A program made the position numbers and the translations under genes. From positions 1 to 32,634 of the forward strand of contig JACMRF010000071.1 of assembly GCA_014376575.1 (NCBI GenBank): DNA of 32,634 nt. Direction: 5' to 3'. Positions 8,076-16,235 of the stretch are shown here, piece by piece. Every line of letters begins with the position of its first letter. The stretch's first letter is position 1. The notes under the pieces are model-generated. The model was not told where the DNA came from. It did no database searches and was given only the letters and a program-made list of their open reading frames with translations. Origin of the DNA: Undibacterium sp. (GTDB lineage Bacteria > Pseudomonadota > Gammaproteobacteria > Burkholderiales > Burkholderiaceae).

Positions 8076-8990
8076 ATGACCATCTGGTTTCGCCAACATG
8101 TTTATGCATTCAAGAGCGCACTATCTCATTTGAGAATGAGTCCAGGGAATTTTTTATTCAACATTCTTGTTGTCGCTATTGCATTGGCACTTCCAATTGC
8201 TGGCTTGACGTTGATTGAAAATATCCGTCCCATTTCGACACAATTATCCATAGAACCCGAGATTAGCGTTTTTCTTGTCCCGACAACACCGCGTAGCGAG
8301 GCGACTGCATTGTCCCTCCCTATCAAACAATTGTTAAAAAATGCTGGTGTAACGGCAAAACTCAATTTTGTCACCAAGGATAAAGCCTTAGCTGCAATGG
8401 AAGAAACTTCCAGTCTGGCTGAGGTACTTGCCAACTTGGGTGGCAATCCCTTACCTGATGCCTATATGTTGTCGCTATCGAATTCAGATGCGCATCAAGT
8501 TGATGCATTGGTGCAGCAACTGAAGACACTGGCCAATGTTGACGTTGTCCAAGTAGATTCGGCCTGGGTCAAACGTCTCTCTGCATTGGTGCATGTTTTG
8601 CAAACGGTACTTTTATTTTTAGCCGTAGCCCTCAGCGGAGTCGTCATCGTCGTGGTGTTTAACGCGACCCGCCTGCAAGTCATTTCACATCAAGCAGAAA
8701 TTTCAGTCACGCGTTTATTAGGAGCAACAAACAGCTTCATCCATCGGCCTTACTATTACACAGGAGCCTTGCTTGGGGCATTGGCGGGCTGTTCGGCATT
8801 AGCGCTCGTTGCGATTTCACTTTACCCCCTCAATCAATCAATTGCAGAATTTGCCAAACTATACGCATCGGAATTTCATTTAACACCTCTAGGTATTTTG
8901 CCTAGTCTTGCACTAATTACACTCAGCATTGTATTAGGATTGTGTGGTGCATTTTTATCCGTACGCCGCCAACTTTCTCGCACCAACTAA
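8076..8990 (+). CDS. ftsX: Cell division permease-like protein FtsX
   Basis: FtsX is the membrane partner of FtsE. The 304-residue protein has a cytoplasmic N-terminus and a first helix (about 24-47). A periplasmic domain (about 50-165) follows, which in relatives contacts the hydrolase regulator. Three further helices lie near 169-195, 220-245 and 270-293. The layout (helix, large periplasmic loop, three helices, no catalytic motifs) and A-R-L-L-G-A-T-like S-V-T-R-L-L-G-A-T after the second helix match FtsX. An AAGGA Shine-Dalgarno lies at 8066-8070. It is co-transcribed with ftsE and followed by 236 bases carrying the rpoH control region. Confidence 0.94.
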   Translation: MTIWFRQHVYAFKSALSHLRMSPGNFLFNILVVAIALALPIAGLTLIENIRPISTQLSIEPEISVFLVPTTPRSEATALSLPIKQLLKNAGVTAKLNFVTKDKALAAMEETSSLAEVLANLGGNPLPDAYMLSLSNSDAHQVDALVQQLKTLANVDVVQVDSAWVKRLSALVHVLQTVLLFLAVALSGVVIVVVFNATRLQVISHQAEISVTRLLGATNSFIHRPYYYTGALLGALAGCSALALVAISLYPLNQSIAEFAKLYASEFHLTPLGILPSLALITLSIVLGLCGAFLSVRRQLSRTN

Positions 8991-9080
8991 ATTTGACATA
9001 AGTTCCGTCAAAGAAAAGATGAAACTTTTCACTGATCTATCACTCTATGAAAAACACTTATCTAAATTTTTATTTACAAG

Positions 9081-9112
9081 TTGACAGTCATTTAACATCA
9101 CATTCGTATAAA
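9081..9112 (+). promoter_or_regulatory. Candidate promoter of rpoH
   Basis: TTGACA at 9081-9086 is a consensus -35, and TATAAA at 9107-9112 a good -10. The spacer is 20 bases, longer than the usual 17, so use may need an activator, or another -35 may apply. The predicted start falls near 9119, immediately before the CIRCE element. Confidence 0.45.
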
Positions 9113-9121
9113 TAGAGAGTA

Positions 9122-9148
9122 TTAGCACTCAACGGCATAGAGTGCTAA
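9122..9148. promoter_or_regulatory. CIRCE operator (HrcA binding site)
   Basis: TTAGCACTC at 9122-9130, nine spacer bases, then GAGTGCTAA at 9140-9148: both arms match the CIRCE consensus perfectly. CIRCE is bound by the heat-sensitive repressor HrcA. Its place just downstream of the candidate -10 and upstream of rpoH predicts that HrcA represses rpoH until heat shock. CIRCE upstream of rpoH has been predicted in several betaproteobacteria. Confidence 0.95.
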
Positions 9149-9226
9149 TATAAGAACTTAAATTAGTAACTTTAATTAAAATTTGATTGTTCGCAGTAAT
9201 ATAGCAGTAGAAAATCTGGAGGAAAA

Positions 9227-10126
9227 ATGACTTACTCATCGCCACAAGCCATCATGCCATCTTCTGATAGCACAGCGCTGGCGCTAGGATTTAGCGGCAC
9301 ACTTGGGAATATTGATGCTTACATCTCGGCGGTTAACCGTCTGCCGATGCTGACACACGAGCAAGAAATTAATTTCGCTAACTCATTGCGTCAAAACAAT
9401 GACCTCAATGCGGCGCAGCAATTAGTAATGTCGCATTTACGCTTGGTGGTTTCAATTGCACGTGGTTACCTTGGTTATGGTTTGCCGCATGCAGATTTGA
9501 TTCAAGAGGGCAATATTGGCCTTATGAAAGCCGTAAAACGTTTTGATCCTGATCAAGGCGTTCGTCTTGTTTCTTATGCCATGCATTGGATCAAGGCAGA
9601 GATGCATGAATACATTCTGAAAAATTGGCGCTTGGTGAAAGTAGCTACGACTAAGGCTCAGCGCAAACTTTTCTTCAACCTGCGTAGCCATAAACAAGGC
9701 CTGGACTCCATGTCCTCCAAGCAGATAGATGCTCTCGCAACGAAGCTGGATGTTAAGCGTGAAGAAGTGATTGAAATGGAAATGCGCTTGTCAGGTCGCG
9801 ATATCGCAATGGATGCGCAAAGTGATGACGAGGACGATAAATTCGCACCGATTGCTTATCTTAAAACAGAAACTGAAGAGCCAACTCGTGTTATTGAAGC
9901 GCAGCAATACGATCGCTTGCAAAGCGAAGGTTTGGAGACAGCATTATCCAAACTCGATGATCGTTCACGCCATATCATTGAATCTCGCTGGCTCAAAAAT
10001 GATGATGGGTCTGGAGCAACTTTGCATGAACTAGCTGCTGAATACGGCGTTTCAGCTGAACGCATTCGTCAAATTGAAAGTGCGGCACTCAAAAAGATGA
10101 AAGGGACTTTGGTCAGTTTTACTTAA
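9227..10126 (+). CDS. rpoH: RNA polymerase heat-shock sigma factor (sigma-32)
   Basis: The 299-residue protein is a group 3 sigma factor that directs RNA polymerase to heat-shock promoters. Region 1.2/2.1 begins about residue 30, region 2.2 contains D-L-I-Q-E-G-N-I-G-L-M-K-A-V, and region 2.4 is S-Y-A-M-H-W-I-K-A-E-M-H-E-Y-I. The RpoH box Q-R-K-L-F-F-N-L-R at 145-153 separates sigma-32 from other sigma factors. Region 4.2 with a helix-turn-helix (L-H-E-L-A-A-E-Y-G-V-S-A-E-R-I-R-Q-I-E) is near the end. GGAGG at 9219-9223 precedes the ATG. It has its own control region with a CIRCE operator and ends in an intrinsic terminator. Confidence 0.97.
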   Translation: MTYSSPQAIMPSSDSTALALGFSGTLGNIDAYISAVNRLPMLTHEQEINFANSLRQNNDLNAAQQLVMSHLRLVVSIARGYLGYGLPHADLIQEGNIGLMKAVKRFDPDQGVRLVSYAMHWIKAEMHEYILKNWRLVKVATTKAQRKLFFNLRSHKQGLDSMSSKQIDALATKLDVKREEVIEMEMRLSGRDIAMDAQSDDEDDKFAPIAYLKTETEEPTRVIEAQQYDRLQSEGLETALSKLDDRSRHIIESRWLKNDDGSGATLHELAAEYGVSAERIRQIESAALKKMKGTLVSFT

Positions 10127-10144
10127 ACTGTCTGAGCTCTGCAT

Positions 10145-10174
10145 AAAAAAGGCACCCCAACAAGTGCCTTTTTT
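10145..10174. terminator. Bidirectional intrinsic terminator between rpoH and scoI
   Basis: AAAAAAGGCAC at 10145-10155 pairs with GTGCCTTTTTT at 10164-10174 around an 8-base loop. The A-run and T-run make it functional in both directions for the convergent rpoH and SCO1 genes. Confidence 0.92.
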
Positions 10175-10184
10175 CTTTGATAAG

Positions 10185-10775
10185 TTACTTCAACAAAATT
10201 TTTAGATCGTGCGTAATCGGATCTGCGCCTTGTCCATGCCGTAGAAACAAACGTATGCGCCCTTCACGATCAAAAACATAGCTTCCGGCTGTATGATCAA
10301 CCGTGTATGAACTTTCTGTCTTGCCCGGGACTTTTTGATAAAAAATTTTGAAATCTTTGGCAATCTTCTCAGTTGCGACATGATCTCCATATAAACCTAA
10401 GAAGCGCGCATCAAAGTTTGGAACATAAGCTGCCAGCAAGACTTGCGTGTCGCGCTCAGGGTCCACTGTTACAAACAACACTTGTACCTGATTCGCTAAA
10501 TCACCCAGTTGTTTCATTACCGCTGCCATCTCCACCATTGTGGTGGGGCAAACATCTGGACACTGCGTATAACCAAAAAACACAACGACTGCTTTACCTT
10601 TAAAATCAGCCAAAGTACGCGCTTTACCATTTTGATCTGTTAATGCGAAATCTTTTGCATAATCAAGGCCGGTCAAGTCCGTATTGATAAATTTTTCAGT
10701 AGAGTTAGTGCATGCAGTCACGTACAGCATAAGGAGAACACTAACAAAAGTCATTCTGAGCGCAGAGCTAATCAT
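10185..10775 (-). CDS. SCO1/SenC copper chaperone lipoprotein
   Basis: SCO1/SenC proteins deliver copper to, or reduce, the CuA centre of cytochrome oxidase subunit II. The 196-residue protein has a lipoprotein signal ending V-T-A-C (Cys22), then a thioredoxin fold with the copper-binding C-P-D-V-C-P (Cys72 and Cys76) and the third ligand His161 in D-H-T-A-G-S-Y. It is therefore anchored on the periplasmic side of a membrane. Its ATG overlaps the ctaB stop as ATGA, making it the last gene of the cta assembly operon. A second SCO-like protein is encoded four genes upstream in the same direction. Confidence 0.94.
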   Translation of the reverse strand: MISSALRMTFVSVLLMLYVTACTNSTEKFINTDLTGLDYAKDFALTDQNGKARTLADFKGKAVVVFFGYTQCPDVCPTTMVEMAAVMKQLGDLANQVQVLFVTVDPERDTQVLLAAYVPNFDARFLGLYGDHVATEKIAKDFKIFYQKVPGKTESSYTVDHTAGSYVFDREGRIRLFLRHGQGADPITHDLKILLK

Positions 10776-11656
10776 AATTTGATGTAGTGATCGACCAGCA
10801 AGGCTGCGAACAATAGTGATAGATAGATGATAGAAAAAGTAAAAGTCTTACGCGCGAGAATGTCATCATAATGCCGATAGATACGCCAAGCGTAACCCAG
10901 AAAAATCGCACCCAAAATCACTGCACTGATCAAATAAATCAACCCACTCATTTTCACGGCGTATGGCAACATTGTTGTGGCAAACAAGGCGATGGTATAA
11001 AGCCAAATATGAAACCGAGTTAATTCCGGCCCGTGGGTCACTGGCAACATTGGCAATCCCGACTTAGCGTAATCATCACGTCGATACATCGCCAACGCCC
11101 AAAAATGGGGCGGTGTCCAAATAAAAATAATCAGCACTAACAACCATGCTTGCATAGGTACTTCGTTTGCGATTGCCGCCCAACCTAAGGCAGGCGGCAT
11201 GGCGCCGGAGAGACCGCCGATCACGATATTCTGAGGTGTAGCAGGCTTTAAAATGATTGTGTAAATGACGGCATACCCAACAAATGTAGCAAAAGTTAGC
11301 CACATCGTTAGCGGATTCACCATACTGTATAAAATCCACATGCCAGCGCCACCAATAACGCCGGAAAACAATAAGATTTGAAGTGGTGTAATTTCACCGC
11401 TTGCACTCGCTCGTCGCGCGGTACGCGCCATACGAGAATCAATTTCACGCTCGACCAGACAATTAATCGCAAAAGCAGCACCTGAAAGTAGCCAGATTCC
11501 CACTGTTGCAGCAACCACCAATTGCCAACTAGGCAATTCAGGCGTCGCGAGAAACATTCCAATGACAGCACAAAATACCGCGAGTTGAGTCACGCGGGGT
11601 TTGGTCAGCGCCATATACTGCGCGACACGGTTGGAGGATAAACTTAAAGTTGTCAT
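10772..11656 (-). CDS. ctaB: Protoheme IX farnesyltransferase (heme O synthase)
   Basis: CtaB/CyoE attaches farnesyl diphosphate to heme B to make heme O, the precursor of heme A. The protein is a UbiA-family membrane prenyltransferase with about nine helices. The first acidic motif appears as [17 protein letters not shown], close to the family N-x3-D/E-x2-I-D-x2-M-x-R-T, and the Y-R-x-D-D-Y-A-K-S-G-x-P-M-L-P segment is characteristic. I use the ATG at 11656; a TTG at 11665 overlapping the ctaA stop would add three residues, and no Shine-Dalgarno sequence decides. It lies between ctaA and the SCO1 gene with overlaps or near overlaps on both sides. Confidence 0.95.
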   Translation of the reverse strand: MTTLSLSSNRVAQYMALTKPRVTQLAVFCAVIGMFLATPELPSWQLVVAATVGIWLLSGAAFAINCLVEREIDSRMARTARRASASGEITPLQILLFSGVIGGAGMWILYSMVNPLTMWLTFATFVGYAVIYTIILKPATPQNIVIGGLSGAMPPALGWAAIANEVPMQAWLLVLIIFIWTPPHFWALAMYRRDDYAKSGLPMLPVTHGPELTRFHIWLYTIALFATTMLPYAVKMSGLIYLISAVILGAIFLGYAWRIYRHYDDILARKTFTFSIIYLSLLFAALLVDHYIKL

Positions 11657-11661
11657 GACAA

Positions 11662-12726
11662 TCAAATTACTGCTACACGCCGAGCTCTATAGTTTAGCAT
11701 GGTGAGTAAAAGTACGAGTAAGGCCGCACCAGCGTTATGTAATATGGCGATGAACAATGGCCAGGAAAAAAAAACCGTAGATACGCCAGTCAAAAACTGT
11801 ACAAGTATTACAATCATTATCTTATTCCCTAAACTTGCAAATATCGGATTTTTTCTTGCCTGATAGGCAACCCAAGCTACAGCTCCGATGACCACCCAAG
11901 CAAAAGTTCTATGCACCCACTGAATTGCAACCAACGCACTGAAAGGCAGATACTCACCATTGGCCTTTTGACCTAATTGTCGCCAAAGGGTAAATCCGTG
12001 CTCGATATCCATTTCCGGCACCAAAACACCATTACATAAAGGGTAATCATGACAGGCCAAAGCAGCATAGTTAGTGCTTACCCATCCGCCGAGTGCAATT
12101 TGCAAAGCCAACAGTACCAAAGCCAGCGTTGCCGGCTTAATTATACTAACTTCATTAGCCGCAGATAAAGTTAAAACATCAATTTCGCGCGTAAATGACC
12201 ATGTCAGTAAACCCAACAATCCCATCCCCAGCATTAAATGGACTGTGACAATTACTGGCTGCAACTTCAAGGTAACGGTCCAAGCACCAAATGCGCCCTG
12301 CAGGCAGACAAAAAAGAACAAACATGTTGGTAATAGTGGCGAATGCCGCAATTTTTTGCGTTGCAACCAAACGATAATCATTTGTGCCACGATCAGTACA
12401 CCGACACTCATTGCCAAATACCGATGGATCATTTCTATCCATGCTTTTTTTAAGGTAACAGGACCCGTTGGCATTAGATCTTGGGCTAACTTAATTGCCT
12501 GATGTGACTGAAATGGATTGGCTTCGCCATAACATCCAGGCCAATCTGGACAACCCAGACCAGAATCGGTCAGACGGGTAAATGCGCCAAAAACTATCAA
12601 ATCAAAGGTCAAAAACAAAGTAATCGAGACCAACTTGCGATACTTGCTCGCATCTCTTGAAACCCATACCAGACTCAGAGGAAGTAATGCAAATAGAAAG
12701 CCAGTGATAATAAGTTGTATCCACAT
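11662..12726 (-). CDS. ctaA: Heme A synthase (COX15/CtaA)
   Basis: CtaA oxidises the C8 methyl of heme O to the formyl group of heme A. The 354-residue protein has eight predicted helices and the COX15 signature near helix 2-3: [22 protein letters not shown], cited here by its key residues (R50, G56, C58, P59, D60, W61). Conserved histidines of the two four-helix bundles are seen in I-H-R-Y-L-A-M, T-V-H-L-M-L, W-V-H-R-T-F-A and [16 protein letters not shown] pair of cysteines lies on an extracytoplasmic loop. It sits directly upstream of ctaB, the preceding enzyme of the pathway. Confidence 0.96.
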   Translation of the reverse strand: MWIQLIITGFLFALLPLSLVWVSRDASKYRKLVSITLFLTFDLIVFGAFTRLTDSGLGCPDWPGCYGEANPFQSHQAIKLAQDLMPTGPVTLKKAWIEMIHRYLAMSVGVLIVAQMIIVWLQRKKLRHSPLLPTCLFFFVCLQGAFGAWTVTLKLQPVIVTVHLMLGMGLLGLLTWSFTREIDVLTLSAANEVSIIKPATLALVLLALQIALGGWVSTNYAALACHDYPLCNGVLVPEMDIEHGFTLWRQLGQKANGEYLPFSALVAIQWVHRTFAWVVIGAVAWVAYQARKNPIFASLGNKIMIVILVQFLTGVSTVFFSWPLFIAILHNAGAALLVLLLTMLNYRARRVAVI

Positions 12727-12737
12727 AATTTTTGTCC

Positions 12738-13322
12738 CTATCCTATTGCAGAAGCACGTAACACCTTGGCGATATCTTTTTTCATTTTCTGTGGGTCGGC
12801 ATCCTTTGGAAATCGCATCATCAAATTACCAAGTGGATCAATCATGTACAGATGGTCATTTAGTTGCGTATCGTTTTCAGTAGGTAACCAAGCCTTTAAT
12901 TTATCTACATTTACGTTGACAATATGCACTCCATCTAACTTTCGTATCAAAGCTGCATTTATTACAACATCATCTGTCACTAACCAAACTCTTTCAACTC
13001 TGTCCATTTCCTTACCTTGCGTCAGCCTTAATTGTCGCATGTCGTACAATTTCTTTTGGCACGTATCGGGACACGTGCCGCTATCAACCTGCAGCATAAT
13101 CCACTTGCCCTTATACGCATCAAGTTCCGTTTTCTCACCACCTAACAGTTTTCCTTCTAATTTTGGAATAGGATAAAGACGAGGGTCTAAAATGCTGCCA
13201 TAGTTGGTACGACCATTTGGCTTGATAACGTAATATGTGAGATAGGAAAAAATCATAGGCGCAGCACAAACAGCCAGAACTACAAATAACTTCCAACGAC
13301 CAGCAATGGTACTTTTATTCAT
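12738..13322 (-). CDS. Membrane-anchored SCO-like cytochrome oxidase assembly protein
   Basis: A 194-residue protein with one N-terminal helix (about 10-31) and a periplasmic thioredoxin-like domain. It keeps the SCO metal/redox residues: T-C-P-D-T-C with Cys84 and Cys88, and His157 in N-D-H-L-Y-M-I-D. The rest is diverged from SCO1, so it belongs to the small transmembrane SCO-like family found beside ctaA in betaproteobacteria. I choose the ATG at 13322; an upstream start would add ten residues lying inside the SURF1 gene. It overlaps the SURF1 3' end by 8 bases, implying coupled translation. Its likely role is thiol or copper handling during oxidase assembly, possibly with the SCO1 lipoprotein; this is inferred. 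Confidence 0.85.
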   Translation of the reverse strand: MNKSTIAGRWKLFVVLAVCAAPMIFSYLTYYVIKPNGRTNYGSILDPRLYPIPKLEGKLLGGEKTELDAYKGKWIMLQVDSGTCPDTCQKKLYDMRQLRLTQGKEMDRVERVWLVTDDVVINAALIRKLDGVHIVNVNVDKLKAWLPTENDTQLNDHLYMIDPLGNLMMRFPKDADPQKMKKDIAKVLRASAIG

Positions 13323-14031
13323 TTTTTCCACGACGAAACCCTGTAACAACAAAAAAAATTACCGCCATTAAAGACAGCGCATACCATTGAAAAGCATAAG
13401 CTCGGTGTTTTTCAGCTCCAGCAATGGGCAAGGTCCAATTGCGTTGCAAACCATCGAAGGTTTCGTTGGTTTGATTAATGACAAAATTAGGCATTGCTAA
13501 ACTGGTTTGCCTGGCAACATCAGGCAAGTCAAGATTCTGTAAAATTGCTCTTGGCTTAAGCTGTGCGTTCAACCCCAGCTGCATCACTTTATCCACACCC
13601 TCTCTGATTACGCCTTCTAATTGAAGCACATCTGGTGGCGTTTTTAGCGGCACCATCAGAGTACGATTAGCGGGATTTCGCGGCTGCCAGCCTCGTACGA
13701 CCATGACATGACGGTCAGTGCCTTGTATTTTAAACGGCATCAATACATAAAAACCGGCGACACCGTCCTTTGGTCGGTTATCCAAATACAAAGGCCAATT
13801 CGACACAAAAGCCCCGCTTAGTCTGACTTGTCTATAAATAATATCTTTCGGTGAGCGATTCAGATCGTTAGACGTTAATGATGGCATTTGACTGCGTTGC
13901 AACAAGGCGCTGACTATGTTTTCCTTTTCTTCAGCACGTCTTGTTTGCCATTGCCCCAGAACAACGCCAAGCAGACACAATATGAGCGTGCTCAATAGCG
14001 GAATCCTACGAAAACGAAAGGAGTTAAGCAT
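13315..14031 (-). CDS. SURF1 family oxidase assembly protein
   Basis: SURF1 proteins bind heme A and help place it into subunit I of cytochrome oxidase. The 238-residue protein has the expected two-helix layout: one helix at about 10-27 and another at about 211-230, with a periplasmic domain between. Family motifs include L-G-x-W-Q-x-x-R after helix 1, L-D-N-R-P-x-x-G-x-x-G-F-Y-V-L-x-P and V-V-R-G-W in the middle, and A-Y-A-F-Q-W-Y-A-L in helix 2. It heads the assembly gene group SURF1, SCO-like, ctaA, ctaB, SCO1. It is divergent from the DUF2909 gene with only 33 bases between start codons. Confidence 0.93.
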   Translation of the reverse strand: MLNSFRFRRIPLLSTLILCLLGVVLGQWQTRRAEEKENIVSALLQRSQMPSLTSNDLNRSPKDIIYRQVRLSGAFVSNWPLYLDNRPKDGVAGFYVLMPFKIQGTDRHVMVVRGWQPRNPANRTLMVPLKTPPDVLQLEGVIREGVDKVMQLGLNAQLKPRAILQNLDLPDVARQTSLAMPNFVINQTNETFDGLQRNWTLPIAGAEKHRAYAFQWYALSLMAVIFFVVTGFRRGKNE

Positions 14032-14064
14032 TACAATAGAGGTTTTCTAAATAGGCAAGTTGGC

Positions 14065-14265
14065 ATGAAAATTCTTGTAGCTATCGCATTTTTACTTATT
14101 TTCATCAGTCTCGGCTCGGCGTTAGTCTATTTGATGAAAGATAAAGGAAAAAGTAATCGTACGGTTAAAGCCTTGGCATTTCGTGTGGGGTTTTCAATCA
14201 CTCTATTTGTTCTGATTTTAATTGCAAATCATTTTGGATTAATTCAACCGACAGGTATACGCTAA
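14065..14265 (+). CDS. DUF2909 twin-transmembrane small protein
   Basis: A 66-residue protein with two transmembrane helices (about 3-24 and 39-59) joined by a basic loop containing K-D-K-G-K-S-N-R-T-V-K-A-L. This is the DUF2909 pattern, always found among cytochrome oxidase genes in betaproteobacteria. Its function is not known; location suggests a role with the terminal oxidase. It is the only plus-strand gene inside the oxidase cluster and ends at a strong terminator shared with ctaE. Confidence 0.88.
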   Translation: MKILVAIAFLLIFISLGSALVYLMKDKGKSNRTVKALAFRVGFSITLFVLILIANHFGLIQPTGIR

Positions 14266-14293
14266 ACCATTTTTAACACATTAAATCGTAAGG

Positions 14294-14321
14294 AAAAAAG
14301 CCGCACACTGTGCGGCTTTTT
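14294..14321. terminator. Bidirectional intrinsic terminator between DUF2909 and ctaE
   Basis: GCCGCAC at 14300-14306 pairs with GTGCGGC at 14310-14316 around ACT, flanked by an A-run at 14294-14299 and a T-run at 14317-14321. Confidence 0.92.
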
Positions 14322-14350
14322 AACATGATCAATAATGCTTCAGAATCAAA

Positions 14351-15211
14351 TTATAACCAATACACGACAACGTACAGACCTAGCCAAACCACGTCGACAA
14401 AATGCCAATACCATGCAGCGCCTTCAAAAGCGAAATGGTTATCAGCAGTAAAATGCCCTTTTAATACCCGATACAAAACAACGGACAACATGATTGCACC
14501 CATCGTAACGTGAAAACCGTGAAAGCCAGTCAGCATAAAAAACGTGGAACCATAGATCCCTGAAGTCAATTTCAAATTCAACTCACTATAAGCGTGCATG
14601 TATTCATAAACTTGAAAACCCATAAATACTGCGCCCAACAGTACTGTTGCAAATAGCCAAATAGCGGTCTTAGCGCGATGCCCTTCGCGCAAGGCATGAT
14701 GAGCAATAGTCAGAGTCACACCTGAAGTCAACAACAAAGCGGTATTAATGGTCGGTATGGGGAATGGTCCCATCGTTTTGAAAGCTTCAACCGTACCTGC
14801 AGGGCCTATATTACCCCACTGAGCAGCGAAGTCTGGCCACAATACCTTGTGATCCAAATCAGCCAACCAAGGCATGCTAATGCTACGCGCATAAAATAGT
14901 GCACCAAAGAACGCGCCAAAGAACATCACTTCCGAAAAAATAAACCAGCTCATACTCCAGCGATAAGATATATCTACTCTCGAACTATATTTGCCCGCTT
15001 CAGATTCTCCGATTGCATCGCCAAACCAGTTGTACAACACGATCAATGTAAGAAAAATACCGGTGAAATTGAGGTAAGATCCCCAAGTAACACCATTCAC
15101 CCAGGCAGACGCGCCCAACATAGTGATTAATAAACTCGCGCCCCCCAATACCGGCCATTTTGATGGATTAGGTACGAAGTAGTGGGGTGCATTAGCGTTG
15201 TGAGAACTCAT
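14351..15211 (-). CDS. ctaE: Cytochrome c oxidase subunit III
   Basis: Subunit III is a seven-helix membrane protein that stabilises the oxidase core and the proton-uptake path. The 286-residue product matches in length. Typical segments are W-S-M-S-W-F-I-F-S-E-V-M-F-F-G-A-F-F (helix 3, with the conserved Glu), S-G-V-T-L-T-I-A-H-H-A-L, G-F-Q-V-Y-E-Y, and the closing F-H-G-F-H-V-T-x-G and A-A-W-Y-W-H-F-V-D-V-V-W-L motifs. It is the last gene of the structural operon ctaC-ctaD-small protein-ctaG-DUF2970-ctaE and ends at an intrinsic terminator. Confidence 0.97.
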   Translation of the reverse strand: MSSHNANAPHYFVPNPSKWPVLGGASLLITMLGASAWVNGVTWGSYLNFTGIFLTLIVLYNWFGDAIGESEAGKYSSRVDISYRWSMSWFIFSEVMFFGAFFGALFYARSISMPWLADLDHKVLWPDFAAQWGNIGPAGTVEAFKTMGPFPIPTINTALLLTSGVTLTIAHHALREGHRAKTAIWLFATVLLGAVFMGFQVYEYMHAYSELNLKLTSGIYGSTFFMLTGFHGFHVTMGAIMLSVVLYRVLKGHFTADNHFAFEGAAWYWHFVDVVWLGLYVVVYWL

Positions 15212-15246
15212 TTACATCTCCAAATACAGTTTTAATCTAAATTTCT

Positions 15247-15474
15247 TTATTTTGCGACGACATTTTTTACAATAATTACTAGCGTTACAATGAATATCAA
15301 TGCGCCTATTACACCGGCTATAACTACATGAATCGGATTAAGCTGCGCTGCATCCTTTTCATAATCGCTCTTTTTTCGAATGCCTAAGAACGACCAAAAT
15401 ACCGCTTTTAGCGTTGCAAAAAATGAAGCTTTCCGCTTAGTAACATGCTTCAAATTTTCTATATTCTTATCCAT
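15247..15474 (-). CDS. DUF2970 small membrane protein
   Basis: A 75-residue protein with a basic N-terminus, then the DUF2970 core A-V-F-W-S-F-L-G-I-R-K-K-S-D-Y-E-K-D and one helix (about 49-71). It lies three bases after ctaG. DUF2970 genes sit between ctaG and ctaE in many betaproteobacteria, so a minor role in oxidase assembly or stability is likely, but no activity is known. Confidence 0.88.
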   Translation of the reverse strand: MDKNIENLKHVTKRKASFFATLKAVFWSFLGIRKKSDYEKDAAQLNPIHVVIAGVIGALIFIVTLVIIVKNVVAK

Positions 15475-15477
15475 GAC

Positions 15478-16068
15478 TTACGCACCTGGACCCGCAGCAC
15501 GCTGCTTCATACCAACCTCAAAGAAGGTATACGATAAAGTTATTACTTTTACATCTTTTGGCAAACTTGGATCTATAAAAAAAACAACTGGCATTTGCCT
15601 CGCCTCGTTTGCTTCCAATGTCTGTTGTTTAAAACAAAAACACTCCATTTTTTTAAAGTAGGCTGCAGCTTGCTGTGGTGCATAACTTGGAATGGCTTGC
15701 GCATCCATTTTGTATGACTGCTTATTAACTACTTCATACACTACCTGGGTCATCTCCCCTGGATGTACTTTCATACTGGACACAGTTGGACGAAAGCGCC
15801 ATGGACCTTGAGTATTTGCATCAAACTCCACAGTAACTTCACGGCTTCTATCGATCTGAGAATTAGAAATTTCTTTGACTGAAATATCTTTAGGAGTGAG
15901 TATATTCACACCAGTCAGTTCACAAATTTGCTTGTAAATAGGCACCAGAGCGTAACCGAACCCAAACATGACGACAGCGATCAACAACAACTTCCCCAAC
16001 ATAGCAATATTTAGCGCCTTGACACCAAATTTCTGTTGCATTGATACTTGTTTCGGTTCATCCGACAT
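15478..16068 (-). CDS. ctaG: Cytochrome c oxidase assembly protein CtaG (Cox11 type)
   Basis: CtaG/Cox11 delivers copper to the CuB site of subunit I. The 196-residue protein has one N-terminal helix (about 22-43) and a periplasmic immunoglobulin-like domain with the copper motif C-F-C-F (K-M-E-C-F-C-F-K-Q-Q). A conserved membrane-proximal Cys lies in Y-K-Q-I-C-E-L-T-G. The start at ATG 16068 is preceded by GGAAG at proper distance; a TTG at 16080 is a weaker alternative. It lies 3 bases upstream of DUF2970 and follows the small assembly protein gene. Confidence 0.95.
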   Translation of the reverse strand: MSDEPKQVSMQQKFGVKALNIAMLGKLLLIAVVMFGFGYALVPIYKQICELTGVNILTPKDISVKEISNSQIDRSREVTVEFDANTQGPWRFRPTVSSMKVHPGEMTQVVYEVVNKQSYKMDAQAIPSYAPQQAAAYFKKMECFCFKQQTLEANEARQMPVVFFIDPSLPKDVKVITLSYTFFEVGMKQRAAGPGA

Positions 16069-16087
16069 CTGATCTTCCAACTCTACT

Positions 16088-16195
16088 TCAACGTAACCAA
16101 GTCTGTTTTACAATTACACTGATAAAAAATACCAGCGCAACAGAAAACAACATTAACGCTGTTTTTACATTATTTGGCTTTTTATGGTTTTTCAT
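16088..16195 (-). CDS. Cytochrome oxidase small assembly protein
   Basis: A 35-residue protein: a short basic N-terminus (M-K-N-H-K-K-P-N-N-V-K-T), one helix (about 13-29), then V-K-Q-T-W-L-R. Small single-helix proteins of just this form occur between ctaD and ctaG in betaproteobacteria and are annotated as a small oxidase assembly protein. The longer frame starting at 16315 overlaps ctaD and is not meaningful; the ATG at 16195 begins the conserved part. The ribosome binding site is weak. Confidence 0.8.
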   Translation of the reverse strand: MKNHKKPNNVKTALMLFSVALVFFISVIVKQTWLR

Positions 16196-16235
16196 TTTCT
16201 TGAAGAAAACCCGACTTTCGCCGAGTACCTCGGTT

